From Rhizobium metallidurans (GTDB lineage: Bacteria > Pseudomonadota > Alphaproteobacteria > Rhizobiales > Rhizobiaceae): 64,000 nucleotides of DNA. Below, piece after piece: positions 45,115 through 54,820 of this stretch. The notes under the pieces are model-generated. The model worked only from the letters and a program-made list of their open reading frames with translations. It did not search any database and was not told where the DNA came from. Numbering within the stretch: position 1 is the stretch's first letter; each line of letters begins with the position of its first letter. Where the stretch lies: the NCBI RefSeq assembly GCF_014196505.1, contig NZ_JACIDW010000010.1, positions 84,093 to 148,092 on the forward strand, in the 5' to 3' direction. Made by a program: the position numbers and the translations under genes.

Positions 45115-47451
45115 TCACGGCAGCGTGTATCCGATCACGTAATCACCCGGCTTGGTGCCGATCGACCCATGCCCGCCGGCCACCATCACCACATACTGCT
45201 TGTTGTCCGACGTCGTGTAGGTCATCGGCGTCGACTGACCGCCGGCCGGCAGGCGGGCCTGCCACAGCTCCTTGCCGTCGGTCACGTCATAGGCGCGCAG
45301 GTAGTTGTCGACGGCGGCCCCGAGGAAGGCGACGCCGCCCCTGGTGATAACAGGTCCGCCGATGCCGGGAACGCCGACCTTGAAGGGCAGCGGCAACGGG
45401 GTCATGTCGCGAACCGTGCCGTTCTTCAGCTTGTAGGCCGTCTTGCCGGTGACGAGGTCGACGCCGGCGACATAGCCCCAGGGCGGCGCCTGGCAGGGAA
45501 TGCCGAGCGGGCCGAGGAACGGGCCCATGAACACGCCGTAGGGCGCGCCGTCATTGCGGTTCAGGCCCTGTTCGCTGCCCTTCTCGTCCTGTCCCTTCGG
45601 CGGGATGTCGGCGGCGGGAACCAGGCGCGAGGTGAAGGCGAGATAGGTCGGCATGCCGAACATGATCTGCCGTTCCGGATCGACCGCGACCGAGCCCCAG
45701 TTGAAGGTGCCGAAATTGCCGGGATAGATGATCGAGCCCTCGAGCGATGGCGGCGTATAGCGCCCCTCGTATTTGTAGCGGTGGAACTGGATGCGGCATG
45801 CGAGCTGATCGAACAGCGACACGCCCCACATGTTCTTTTCTTGAAGCGGCGGCGGCGAGAAGGTGAGGTCGGAGATCGGCTGCGTCGGCGCGGCACGGTC
45901 CTCGGGGATCGTGCCCTGCGGCGCCGGGATTTCCTTGAACGGAATGATCGCCTCGCCGGTGCGCCGGTCGAGCACGTAAATGTCGCCCTGCTTGGTGGGG
46001 GCCACCAGCGCCGGAACGACCGTGCCATCGGCCTTCTTCATGTCGAATAAAACGGGCTGCGCGGGAACGTCCATGTCCCACAGGTCGTGGTGCACGAACT
46101 GCTGGACCCATTTCAGCTGGCCGGTCTTCATGTCGAGCGCCACCACCGACGACGAGAATTTCTCGACGTTTGCGCTTCTTCCCATCCCCAGCTGGTCGGG
46201 CACCTGGTTGCCGAGCGGCACGTAGATCAGCCCGAGGCCCTCGTCGGCTGACAGAACCGACCAGCTGTTCGGTGAATTCGTCGTGTAGGTCTGGCCCTCG
46301 GGCAGTGGCGTCGTCACATCGGGGTTGCCCGAATCCCAGTTCCACACCAGTTCGCCGGTGCGGATGTCGAAGGCGCGAATGACGCCGGATTGTTCCTTGG
46401 TGGAGTAGTTGTCGTTGACCGCGCCGCCGATGATCAGCTTGCCGTCGATCGCCACCGGCGGCGAGGTCGAGTAGTAGTATCCCGACGGATTGTACTTCAT
46501 GCCCTTTTCGAGGCGCAGCGTGCCCTGGTCGGCGAAATCCGTGCAGACCTTGCCGTCGAGCGCGTCGAGCGCGATCAGCCGGGCATCCGAGGTCGGCAGG
46601 TAGACGCGGTCGACGCATGGCGCGCCGCCGGTCGCCGCCGTATCGTGATAGTAGGTGACGCCGCGGCATGTCTGGTGCTGCCGGTCTGGGTTCATGCCGG
46701 AATTGGCGTCGAACTTCCACTTCTCCTTGCCGGTCTTGGCGTCGAGCGCGATCGCCCAGTTATGCGGCGTGCACAGATAGAGCGTGTCGCCGACCTTGAG
46801 CGGCGTGACCTGGTAGGTCGTCTCGCCGACGTCATCCGGTCGCTTCACGTCGCCGGTTTGGTAGCGCCAGACCTCCTTCAGCGCCTTGACGTTGCTGGCA
46901 TTGACCTGATCCAGCGGCGAATAGCGCTGGCCGAAGGGTGTGCGGCCATACTGGTGCCACTCGCCGTCGGTCACCGTGCCACCGAATGTCGGGGTGCCGG
47001 TCATGGCTGTCGGCAGGCTGCCGTTCTGGTCATGCGGGTTCGTCGTCATCGAATAGCCGGCGACCGCGATCGCGGCGAGAACAGGAATGGCGAGCGGCCA
47101 TGGGCTGGCCGGGTAGGGCGTGCCGGTCGTGCCGGAAAAGCCGAGCGGCCGGCGGATCCACGGCGTCAGCAGCCACAGGCCGAGAAGGATGATCAGGCCG
47201 CCGCGCGGCCCGAGCTGCCACCAGTCGAAGCCGACCTCGTAGATCGCCCAGGCGAGCGCGGCGATCACAAGCACCGCATAGACCCAGAGCGCCGCCGCCT
47301 TGCGCTTCAAAAGCAGCGCCGCCGTCAGCAGGAACATGATACCGGCGAAGAGATAGAAAAAGTTGCCGCCGAGCAGCACGAGCCAGAGCCCGCCGCCGCC
47401 GAGTGCCAGTCCGATCAGAACGAAAAGGAGGGATGTCAAGACGATCGCCAT
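45115..47451 (-). CDS. gcd: Membrane-bound PQQ-dependent glucose dehydrogenase
   Basis: 778 residues from the ATG at 47451 (GGAG upstream). Five N-terminal membrane helices (about 1-125) are followed by a periplasmic eight-bladed quinoprotein propeller. The tryptophan-docking-type repeats are visible (DAKTGKEKWKFD, DIRTGELVWNWD, DMKTGQLKWVQQ, DLVTGKTAYKL, DVTDGKELWQARLP). This is the glucose/quinate/shikimate dehydrogenase family. It oxidises aldoses in the periplasm and passes electrons to ubiquinone. No pqq biosynthesis genes are in the window. Confidence 0.94.
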   Translation of the reverse strand: MAIVLTSLLFVLIGLALGGGGLWLVLLGGNFFYLFAGIMFLLTAALLLKRKAAALWVYAVLVIAALAWAIYEVGFDWWQLGPRGGLIILLGLWLLTPWIRRPLGFSGTTGTPYPASPWPLAIPVLAAIAVAGYSMTTNPHDQNGSLPTAMTGTPTFGGTVTDGEWHQYGRTPFGQRYSPLDQVNASNVKALKEVWRYQTGDVKRPDDVGETTYQVTPLKVGDTLYLCTPHNWAIALDAKTGKEKWKFDANSGMNPDRQHQTCRGVTYYHDTAATGGAPCVDRVYLPTSDARLIALDALDGKVCTDFADQGTLRLEKGMKYNPSGYYYSTSPPVAIDGKLIIGGAVNDNYSTKEQSGVIRAFDIRTGELVWNWDSGNPDVTTPLPEGQTYTTNSPNSWSVLSADEGLGLIYVPLGNQVPDQLGMGRSANVEKFSSSVVALDMKTGQLKWVQQFVHHDLWDMDVPAQPVLFDMKKADGTVVPALVAPTKQGDIYVLDRRTGEAIIPFKEIPAPQGTIPEDRAAPTQPISDLTFSPPPLQEKNMWGVSLFDQLACRIQFHRYKYEGRYTPPSLEGSIIYPGNFGTFNWGSVAVDPERQIMFGMPTYLAFTSRLVPAADIPPKGQDEKGSEQGLNRNDGAPYGVFMGPFLGPLGIPCQAPPWGYVAGVDLVTGKTAYKLKNGTVRDMTPLPLPFKVGVPGIGGPVITRGGVAFLGAAVDNYLRAYDVTDGKELWQARLPAGGQSTPMTYTTSDNKQYVVMVAGGHGSIGTKPGDYVIGYTLP

Positions 47452-47764
47452 GAGGCCGGTCTCCAACTGAAATGCACCGAGCTCCCGGGGGGGATGGGGA
47501 GCGATCAGGAATGCACGCAAACGGCGACAAAATCGTCTTGGCCGAAAGCGTCATCAGCGGAAATAGAGCGAGCTGCTTGCCTTTCAACCGCCACAATCTT
47601 GGCGCGCCGGCAAGGGTCTAAAATAGATGGCGGAATACGGATTTACGGGCGATCACTGAAGGCAGACCGCGCCGGACGCCACATAAAAGCCATGAAATCC
47701 CGGCGCCTTGATCGCGACAAGACGTCAGGCAAACGCTAGCGTCTCGGTAGTGGAAACCGAGCGA
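47452..47764. other. Intergenic stretch upstream of gcd
   Basis: This 313-bp stretch between the gcd start and the selO stop should contain the gcd promoter. I found no distinct palindrome, hairpin or gene. Open frames crossing it lack ribosome binding sites and recognisable protein sequence. Confidence 0.5.
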
Positions 47765-49270
47765 TCACGTTCCGCAAAATGTCTGCAGAACCTGCTCCTC
47801 GGGCTTCGGCGGCTCCATATAGGCGGCGAATTGCGCGCGCTCCTCATAGGGTTTGGCGAGCACGTCGAGCAGCGCTTCGAACAGCGAGAAATCCGCATCC
47901 TCGACAGCGGCAACGATCGCCTGCTCGATGCGGTGATTGCGCGGGATGACGGCGGGGTTGACGCCAAGCATGGCGACGCCGCGTTCGGTGCCGGTGGTCG
48001 TCTCGCGCGCAAGTCGCTCCCGCCAGCGCGCAAGCCATTCCGCCGCCGCCGTGCCGTCGCTGAACGTCTTGAGGAACGCGTGTTCGGCGCCGTCGTCGAC
48101 GGCCAGATGCGACAGGCGCCGGAAGGTCAGCGTGAAATCGGCCTGGCCGGCCTGCATGGTCGAAAGCAGCGACTGGATCAGCGAGAGATCGTCGTCTTCC
48201 ACATCAGCAAGACCGATCTTTTCGCGCATCCCCCGCATCCAGTGCAGCTGGAAGCGTTCGCCATAATCCTTGATGACCACATTGGCGGTCTCCACCGCCT
48301 TCTCCTGATCGGCGTTGATCAGCGGCAGCAGCGTTTCACCGAGCCGCGCCAGGTTCCATTGGCCGATGCCGGGCTGGCTCGCATAGGCGTAGCGGCCGTT
48401 CTGGTCGATCGAGGAGAACACCGTGCCGGGATCGTAGGCGTCCATGAAGGCGCAGGGGCCGAAGTCGATGGTTTCGCCCGAAACGGTCATGTTGTCGGTG
48501 TTCATCACGCCATGGATGAAGCCGACATGCAGCCACCTGGCGATCAGCGCCGCCTGCCGTTCGGCGATAGCCTCGAACAGCGCGATATAGGGATTGGCGC
48601 CGTCCTTCAGCTCCGGATAATGCCGGTCGATGACATAATCGGCGAGTGCCCGCACGCCTTCGGTATCGCCGCGCGCCGCGAAGAACTGGAAGGTGCCGAC
48701 CCGGATATGGCTCGCCGCCACGCGGGTGAAGACGGCGCCCGGCAGGATCTGTTCGCGATAGACGGGCTGGCCCGTGGAGACGGCGGCCAGCGCCCGCGTC
48801 GCCGGCACGCCGAGCGCATGCATGGCTTCGCTGACGATATACTCGCGCAGCACCGGCCCGAGCGCCGCGCGCCCGTCGCCCCGCCGCGAAAACGGTGTGG
48901 CCCCGGCACCCTTCAGCTGGATGTCGCGGCGCTTTCCGTGTTTGTCGATCACCTCGCCAAGCAGGATCGCCCGCCCGTCGCCCAGTTGCGGCACGAAGCT
49001 GCCGAACTGATGCCCGGCATAGGCCATGGCCAGCGGATCGGCGCCCTCAGGCACGAGATTGCCGGAAAAGATCGCGGCGCCATCGCGCTTCAGAGCCTCG
49101 ACGTCGAGCCCGAGGTCGTCGGCCAGCGGTTCGTTGAGCTTGATCAGCCACGGTTCGGCGGCCGAGGACGGCGCCTGCCGCGCGAAGAAGTTCCGCGGCA
49201 ACCGCGCATAGCTGTTGTCGAAGGGAAAGGGGCGGGACGTGGGTGCATCCGAAAGAATGGTCATAGGCAT
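47765..49270 (-). CDS. selO: Protein adenylyltransferase SelO
   Basis: 501 residues from the ATG at 49270; a second ATG at 49264 is equally possible and neither has a good ribosome binding site. It shows the SelO (UPF0061/YdiU) pseudokinase pattern: GHQFGSFVPQLGDGRAILLGE, LKGAGATPFSRRGDGRAAL, SEAMHALGVPTTR-like, and HGVMNTDNMTVSGETIDFGPCAFMD. SelO transfers AMP to Ser/Thr/Tyr residues of proteins during redox stress. It does not end in a Cys-rich selenocysteine-like motif, but Cys is third from the end (FCGT). Confidence 0.93.
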   Translation of the reverse strand: MPMTILSDAPTSRPFPFDNSYARLPRNFFARQAPSSAAEPWLIKLNEPLADDLGLDVEALKRDGAAIFSGNLVPEGADPLAMAYAGHQFGSFVPQLGDGRAILLGEVIDKHGKRRDIQLKGAGATPFSRRGDGRAALGPVLREYIVSEAMHALGVPATRALAAVSTGQPVYREQILPGAVFTRVAASHIRVGTFQFFAARGDTEGVRALADYVIDRHYPELKDGANPYIALFEAIAERQAALIARWLHVGFIHGVMNTDNMTVSGETIDFGPCAFMDAYDPGTVFSSIDQNGRYAYASQPGIGQWNLARLGETLLPLINADQEKAVETANVVIKDYGERFQLHWMRGMREKIGLADVEDDDLSLIQSLLSTMQAGQADFTLTFRRLSHLAVDDGAEHAFLKTFSDGTAAAEWLARWRERLARETTTGTERGVAMLGVNPAVIPRNHRIEQAIVAAVEDADFSLFEALLDVLAKPYEERAQFAAYMEPPKPEEQVLQTFCGT

Positions 49271-49328
49271 TAGGTAGGGCTCGGCCACTCCCGGCGCAAG
49301 CGCCCAAGTGCCTTGCGCGCGCCAGGCG

Positions 49329-49859
49329 TTATCGATTGCGACCGCCGCCACCGCCACCGCCACCACCACCACCACTACCGCCGCCACCACCGCCACCGCC
49401 GCCGCCCTTGCCGCCACCGCCTCCGCCCTTGCCGCCGCCGCCCTTGCCGCCGCCACCGCCACCCTTGCTACCGTCACGGGAAGACGCTTGCGCGCTGGTG
49501 CCGGTGTCGTCGGGGAATTCGACCGGCGACGCGGACTTGACGATCGTGTTGGCGCGATAGGGAACGATGTTCGCCGCCTGCAGCTCGCCCTCGGCCTTTT
49601 CGCAGTCGTAGCGCGTGCTGCCGCCGTTGCGGATCAGGACCTGGCTGCCCTTGCTTCGCACGAACACCATGTCGTGGCCGACAAGCCGCGAACTCCTCTT
49701 GCCCAGCCTCTCGCTTTTCATCTGATAGAAGGTGCCGTTGACGCTGAGCACCGATGTCTCCCAGGAGATGTCGACCGATGGGCTGCCACCGCATTTCTGG
49801 TAGGCTTGCGCGCTGCCCGAGATAAGAACGGCGGTTGCCGTGATGAGATATAGACGCAT
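49329..49859 (-). CDS. Exported protein with a polyglycine C-terminal tail
   Basis: 176 residues from the ATG at 49859. The signal peptide is MRLYLITATAVLISGSAQA. The mature globular part (about 20-125) has two Cys and small beta-rich segments (SVDISWETSVLSVNGTFYQM). The last ~50 residues are almost pure glycine interrupted by lysine and one serine (SKGGGGGGKGGGGKGG...GGGRNR), all encoded by GGT/GGC/GGG runs. It is 58 bp upstream of selO on the same strand. The function is unknown; a surface or matrix role is conceivable. Confidence 0.75.
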   Translation of the reverse strand: MRLYLITATAVLISGSAQAYQKCGGSPSVDISWETSVLSVNGTFYQMKSERLGKRSSRLVGHDMVFVRSKGSQVLIRNGGSTRYDCEKAEGELQAANIVPYRANTIVKSASPVEFPDDTGTSAQASSRDGSKGGGGGGKGGGGKGGGGGGKGGGGGGGGGGSGGGGGGGGGGGRNR

Positions 49860-50041
49860 GTGCCCCCGCTCTCGTTTTCGCCGGCGGCCCTGGCGCGTCG
49901 GCGCTCCTCGATGCGAGCTTGAGCGCCTTGGCGGCGAAGGCAATTCGGACATAGGAGGTAGGCCGCGCCCCGATTGCTGCGGGCTGGCCGGGGTGGTAGG
50001 ATAAAATCGTACCTCCAGACGCCAGGACGCGGGAGACGAAC

Positions 50042-50299
50042 ATGGAAAAGCTCAGCATCACCTTGCCGGCTGAAATGGTCGATGTGATCAATGCCGAGAT
50101 CGACGCCGGCGCCTTCGCCTCGACCAGCGAAGTCATCCGCGCCGCCATGCGCGCCTGGATGCGCCAGGAGGAAGAGCACAAGGAACGCATCGCCGCCATC
50201 AGGGCGCGGGTGCGGGAATCGCTCGATGATCCCAGGCCGAGCCTGAGCAGCCAGGAGATGCGGGCCGCGATCGACGCACTCTACGAAAAGCACCGGTGA
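50042..50299 (+). CDS. parD: ParD-type antitoxin
   Basis: 85 residues. The ribbon-helix-helix start (EKLSITLPAEMVDVINAEIDAGAFASTSEVIRAAMRAWM) and the Glu/Arg-rich C-terminal helix are typical ParD. It is three bases upstream of the toxin gene. Confidence 0.93.
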   Translation: MEKLSITLPAEMVDVINAEIDAGAFASTSEVIRAAMRAWMRQEEEHKERIAAIRARVRESLDDPRPSLSSQEMRAAIDALYEKHR

Positions 50300-50302
50300 G
50301 CG

Positions 50303-50617
50303 ATGAGCGGCTACCGGGTGGAATATCTGCCAGCGGCGTTCACCGGTATCGCGGAAATATTCAGCTATGTATTGGGCAGCAGTCAGAGCCCGCTGACGGC
50401 CGAGCGTTATATTGACCGTCTCTATGAGCGCTGCGAACATATAGCCGACGCGCCTTTCGGCGGGGTTTCGCGCGCCGACCTGGGGCTCGACCTCAGGATG
50501 GCCGTTTTCGAGCGCAGCATCGTCATACTCTATCGTGTCGAGGCCGACACCATCCTCATCACCAACATCTTCTCCGGCGGTCGCGACTACGAAACGCTGA
50601 TGCGCGACCATCGCTGA
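50303..50617 (+). CDS. parE: ParE-type toxin
   Basis: 104 residues with the ParE fold (YRVEYLPAAFTGIAEIFSYVLG... DLRMAVFERSIVILYRVEADTILITNIFSGGRDYETLMRD). ParE toxins inhibit DNA gyrase. Together with the ParD-type protein it forms the second parDE-like locus of the window. Confidence 0.93.
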   Translation: MSGYRVEYLPAAFTGIAEIFSYVLGSSQSPLTAERYIDRLYERCEHIADAPFGGVSRADLGLDLRMAVFERSIVILYRVEADTILITNIFSGGRDYETLMRDHR

Positions 50618-50779
50618 TACACCCATACGCTGAGGTCACATCAGCCTTGCCATTTAAGCATAACCCCGCCACATTTGCGGGCGTATATAAAAACTTCATT
50701 CACCCTTGGCGCCAAGCCATTTCATGCCGCGGCGATTGCCTCTGCGCTTGAGCCGCGTATTCGCGAGCGATCCCGGACG

Positions 50780-52231
50780 ATGTCGGATCAGATCTACCAG
50801 GCGGCCGCCCTTGGCCGCCCCCAGCCCAATTTCCGCGTCGTCGCGATGATCATCGCCAGCGCCATGTTCATGGAACAGCTGGACGCCACGGTTCTGGCCA
50901 CCGCACTTCCCACCATGGCGCGCGATTTCGGCGTCTCCGCGCCGTCGATGAGCATCGCGCTCACCTCCTATCTGCTCAGCCTCGCCATCTTCATTCCGGC
51001 GAGCGGCCTGATTGCCGATCGCTTCGGCTCGCGCACCGTCTTCCGCTCGGCCATCGCCGTTTTCGTCGTCGGCTCGATCTGCTGCGCGCTGTCGCCCAAT
51101 CTCTGGTCTCTCGTTCTTTCCCGCCTGCTGCAGGGGCTCGGCGGCGCCATGATGATGCCGGTCGGCCGGCTCGTGCTTCTGCGCAGCGTCGCCCGCAAGG
51201 ACATGGTCAACGCCATGTCGTGGCTATTGGTGCCGGCGCTGATCGGCCCGATCCTCGGCCCTCCTGTTGGCGGCATGATCGTCACCTATCTCGACTGGCG
51301 CTGGATCTTCTACATCAACGTGCCGATCGGCATCCTCGGTTTCGTCCTGGTCTCGATCTTCATCGAGAACTTCAAGGGCGAAACGAAGAAGCGCTTCGAT
51401 ACGGTCGGCTTCATCCTGTCGGGCATCGCGCTCGGCTCGCTGCTCTTCGGCTTCGAGAGCTCCAGCCGTCCGGGCGAGGGGATGTTCGCGCTGTTCCTCA
51501 TCGCGATCGGCCTGCTCTTCGGCATCGCCTATCTCAGGCACGCGCGAAAGCACCCCGCGCCGATCATGGATTTCTCGCTGATGAAGGTGCCGAGCTTCGG
51601 CACCTCTGTTATCGCCGGTTCGCTGACCCGCATCACGCAGGGCGCGCAACCCTTCCTTCTGCCGCTCTATTTCCAGCTCGGCTTCGGCCTCTCCGCCGCC
51701 AAGGCCGGCCAGCTGGTGACGGCAGCCGCCATCGGCTCCATGGCGATGAAGGCCTTCGCGCCGAGGATCCTGCGCCGCTTCGGATTCCGCAACGCGCTCA
51801 TTTTCAACGGCTTTACCGCTACCTTCGGCTATGCGCTCTGCGCCTTCTTCCGGCCGGACTGGCCGCTCGGCCTGATCTTCGCCGTGCTCGTCATGTGCGG
51901 TTTCTTCATGTCGTTCCAGTTCACCGCCTACAATACCGTCGCCTATGACGCGATCGAGCGCGACCGGATGAGCGCGGCCACCAGCTTCTACACCACCTTC
52001 CAGCAGCTGATGCTGTCGCTCGGCATCTGCGTCGGCGCCTTCGTGCTGCATGTGTCGATGACGGTAACCGGCAGCGGCGACACGCCGCAACTGCGCGACT
52101 TCTCGGCCGCTTTCCTGTTCGTCACCGCGGTCTCGCTCACCGCCACCTTCTGGAACCTGCGCTTCTCCCGCACCGCCGGCGCCGACATCAGCGGCCACGG
52201 CGGCAACAAGGCGGCCCACGCCGAGCACTGA
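50780..52231 (+). CDS. MFS drug exporter, DHA2 (EmrB/QacA) family
   Basis: 483 residues from the ATG at 50780. It shows 14-helix DHA2 features: FMEQLDATVLATALPTMARDFG near the start, ADRFGSRTVFRSA between helices 2 and 3, and LIGPILGPPVGGMIVTYLDWRWIFYINVPIGI (motif C region). It should export organic compounds by proton antiport. No adjacent membrane-fusion gene (emrA) or regulator is present. Confidence 0.94.
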   Translation: MSDQIYQAAALGRPQPNFRVVAMIIASAMFMEQLDATVLATALPTMARDFGVSAPSMSIALTSYLLSLAIFIPASGLIADRFGSRTVFRSAIAVFVVGSICCALSPNLWSLVLSRLLQGLGGAMMMPVGRLVLLRSVARKDMVNAMSWLLVPALIGPILGPPVGGMIVTYLDWRWIFYINVPIGILGFVLVSIFIENFKGETKKRFDTVGFILSGIALGSLLFGFESSSRPGEGMFALFLIAIGLLFGIAYLRHARKHPAPIMDFSLMKVPSFGTSVIAGSLTRITQGAQPFLLPLYFQLGFGLSAAKAGQLVTAAAIGSMAMKAFAPRILRRFGFRNALIFNGFTATFGYALCAFFRPDWPLGLIFAVLVMCGFFMSFQFTAYNTVAYDAIERDRMSAATSFYTTFQQLMLSLGICVGAFVLHVSMTVTGSGDTPQLRDFSAAFLFVTAVSLTATFWNLRFSRTAGADISGHGGNKAAHAEH

Positions 52232-52248
52232 GGGCGGTCAGCCGTCTG

Positions 52249-52396
52249 CCGGACATCTCCCCCACAAGGGGGGAGATCGTCTCGCGGTTAAGGTCTGCGC
52301 CAAACAATCAAGGTTGGAGCGAGCGGCTGCCACCAGCCAATCTCCCCACTTGTGGGGGAGATGCCCGGCAGGGCAGAGGGGGGTACCCCACGGCAC
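52249..52396. repeat. Rhizobial mosaic intergenic repeat, copy 1
   Basis: About 148 bp starting CCGGACATCTCCCCCACAAG and ending near GGGCAGAGGGGGGTACCCCACGGCAC. The ends are inverted: ACATCTCCCCC...GGGGGGAGAT and TCTCCCC...TGTGGGGGAGATG. Copy 2 at 56226 shares the outer blocks and the internal GGAGCGAGCGG. It lies between the stop codons of two convergent genes. Confidence 0.75.
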
Positions 52397-52408
52397 TCCG
52401 CAAGCGGA

Positions 52409-54517
52409 TTACATCTTCCCCGCCACCTTCACCGCAAACGCATACTCGAACGCAACCTCTTCCAGCCGCTGGAAGCGCCCGGACGCGCCGCCATGGCCGG
52501 CGTCCATGTTGGTCTTCAGCAACACCGGCGCGCCGCCGGTCGATTTGTCGCGCAGCTTCGCCACCCATTTGGTCGGCTCCCAATAGGTCACGCGCGGGTC
52601 CGTCAGGCCGCTCAGCGCCAGGATCGGCGGGTAGGGCTTGGCTTCCACATTGTCGTAGGGCGAGTAAGCTGCGATCTGGTCGTATTCCTCGCGGCTGTCG
52701 ATCGGGTTGCCCCATTCCGGCCATTCCGGCGGGGTCAGCGGCAGCGTGTCGTCGAGCATGGTGTTCAACACGTCGACGAAGGGAACGGCGGCGATGACGC
52801 CGGCGAATTTTTCCGGCGCCATGTTCGAGATCGCCCCCATCAGCATGCCGCCGGCCGAGCCGCCCTCGGCGATGATGTTTGCGTAGGAAGTGAACTTCTG
52901 TTGATTCAGATAGTCGGCCGCCGCGATGAAGTCCTTGAAGGTGTTGGTCTTCTTTTCCATCTTGCCGTCTTCGTACCACGCAAAGCCCCGGTCCTTGCCG
53001 CCGCGGATATGGGCGATGGCATAGACGAAGCCGCGGTCGACGAGCGACAGGCAGTTGGTGTTGAAGCTCGCCGGAATGGTCACGCCATAGGCGCCGTAGC
53101 CGTAGAGCAGGCAGGGGGCGGAGCCGTCGAGCCGCGTATCCTTGCGATAGAGCAGCGTCACCGGCACCTCGACGCCGTCCCAACCAGGCGCGAACACGCG
53201 GCGGGTGACATAGTCGTCGATATTGTGGCCCGAGGGCACTTCCTGCGTCTTCAACAGCGTGCGCTCGCGCGTCACCATGTTGTAGTCGTAGAGCTGCGAT
53301 GGCGTCGTCATCGAGGAATAGGAGAAGCGGATCACGTCGCTGTCGTATTCGGCGGCACCCTGCAGGCCGAGCGAATAGGCCTCTTCAGCAAAGCCGATCG
53401 CGTGCTCCTCGCCGGTCGCCCGGTCGCGGATCATGATCTGCGGCAGGCCGTCCTTGCGCTCCAGCCACAGCAGGTGGCGGGCATAGGCCATGTGGCTGAT
53501 GATGAGCGTGCCCGGCTTGTGCGGCACCACCTCTCGCCAGTTTTCCTTGCCGGGATTGTCAACCGGCGCTTCCACGATCTTGAAATCCTTGGCTTCGCCG
53601 TCGTTGGTGAGGATGTAGAACACATCGCCGCCCTCGGTCAGCGTGTACTCGATGCCCTCTTCGCGGGCCGCCACCAGCTTCGGCTTGGCGGTGAGGTCGC
53701 CGGTCGGGATCAAGAGATATTCCGAGGTCTCGTGGTCGTGAATGTCGATGAAGATGAAGTCGTCGAGCAGCGAACCGCCGACGCCCATGAAGAAGCCGGC
53801 ATCCTCTTCCTCGTAGACCAGCCGATCTTCCGATTGCGGCGTGCCGATGATGTGGTGGAACACCTTGGAGGGGCGGTGGTTCTCGTCCAGCGCCGAATAG
53901 AAGAAGCTCTTGCCATCGGGCGCCCAGGCGCCGCCGCCGCCGGTGTTCTCGATCAGATCGGGCAGGTCCTCGCCGGTCTTCAGGTCGCGAACCTTCAGCG
54001 TGTAGAACTCCGAGCCCTTGTCGTCATAGCCCCAGATGCCGCGATCGTGGTCGGTGGAATGGTCGATGCCGGCCAGCCGGAAATAGGCCTTGCCTTCCGC
54101 TTCCTTGTCGCCGTCGAGCAGCACGGTGCGCTGGCTCTCATCCTTGATGTCGGCGTCGCGCGGAATGCGGAAATAGCGCGGCTGTTCGCCGCCGGTCACG
54201 AAGAAGGTGCCGTAGGCGAAAGGCCCGTCCTTCATCGGGATCGAGCTGTCGTCCTCCTTGATACGCCCGCGCATCTCGGCAAACAGCGTCTTCTGCAGTG
54301 GCTTGGTGTCCTCCATCGCCGCGTTCATATAGGCGTTTTCCGCCTCCAGATGCTTGCGGATCTCGGGATCGAGGATCGAGGGATCCTTGAACATCGCCTG
54401 CCAGTTGTCGGCGCGCAGCCAGGCGTAATCGTCCGTGCGGGTGATGCCGTGACGCGTGTCTGAACGCGGCTTCTTCGGTGCGACGGGCGGGTTCGGCAGA
54501 TCTTTGAAGACGGACAA
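52409..54517 (-). CDS. ptrB: Oligopeptidase B (S9 serine peptidase)
   Basis: 702 residues, the usual length. An N-terminal beta-propeller (RTDDYAWLRADNWQ; HHIIGTPQSEDRLVYEE) is followed by an alpha/beta-hydrolase domain with nucleophile GGSAGG (about residue 552), catalytic Asp in SGLTDPRVTYWEP and His in DAGHGGASGRF. It cleaves short peptides after basic residues. No signal peptide; cytoplasmic. Confidence 0.95.
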   Translation of the reverse strand: MSVFKDLPNPPVAPKKPRSDTRHGITRTDDYAWLRADNWQAMFKDPSILDPEIRKHLEAENAYMNAAMEDTKPLQKTLFAEMRGRIKEDDSSIPMKDGPFAYGTFFVTGGEQPRYFRIPRDADIKDESQRTVLLDGDKEAEGKAYFRLAGIDHSTDHDRGIWGYDDKGSEFYTLKVRDLKTGEDLPDLIENTGGGGAWAPDGKSFFYSALDENHRPSKVFHHIIGTPQSEDRLVYEEEDAGFFMGVGGSLLDDFIFIDIHDHETSEYLLIPTGDLTAKPKLVAAREEGIEYTLTEGGDVFYILTNDGEAKDFKIVEAPVDNPGKENWREVVPHKPGTLIISHMAYARHLLWLERKDGLPQIMIRDRATGEEHAIGFAEEAYSLGLQGAAEYDSDVIRFSYSSMTTPSQLYDYNMVTRERTLLKTQEVPSGHNIDDYVTRRVFAPGWDGVEVPVTLLYRKDTRLDGSAPCLLYGYGAYGVTIPASFNTNCLSLVDRGFVYAIAHIRGGKDRGFAWYEDGKMEKKTNTFKDFIAAADYLNQQKFTSYANIIAEGGSAGGMLMGAISNMAPEKFAGVIAAVPFVDVLNTMLDDTLPLTPPEWPEWGNPIDSREEYDQIAAYSPYDNVEAKPYPPILALSGLTDPRVTYWEPTKWVAKLRDKSTGGAPVLLKTNMDAGHGGASGRFQRLEEVAFEYAFAVKVAGKM

Positions 54518-54820
54518 GGAAAGCTCCGGGGTCGGATTTCAGGTTGTGAAGAGATAGAGACGCCGGCGCCGCCGATCAAGCGCCAAAAGCCGCCCACGAG
54601 AGCACCATGCGAAGGGGCCGCGCGATCCCGGGCGGTCGCTGGCGAACCGCATCCGTGCAAAACCCGGGGAATGCCCGTTTTGCCTTGATGTGACCACAAT
54701 ATTTAAGAAAGTCCCCACTCATCCTGCGGAATTCCGCCATCGCCGGCTGGCCCGAAAACGGCCTTGGCCGCTCCCGCCGCGCGGCGTTCCGCAATGAGCT
54801 TGCAAAGGACTTCTCCCGTA
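54518..54820. other. Intergenic divergent promoter region
   Basis: This 303-bp stretch separates ptrB (minus) from the DUF930-like gene (plus). I found no hairpin, repeat or small gene with a ribosome binding site in it, apart from the GGACTT-type leader close to the DUF930-like start. Confidence 0.45.

Noticed and set aside
49336..49560. Proline-rich plus-strand frame opposite the polyglycine tail
   Set aside because: It is the complement of GGN runs; the minus-strand gene has a start and a signal peptide.
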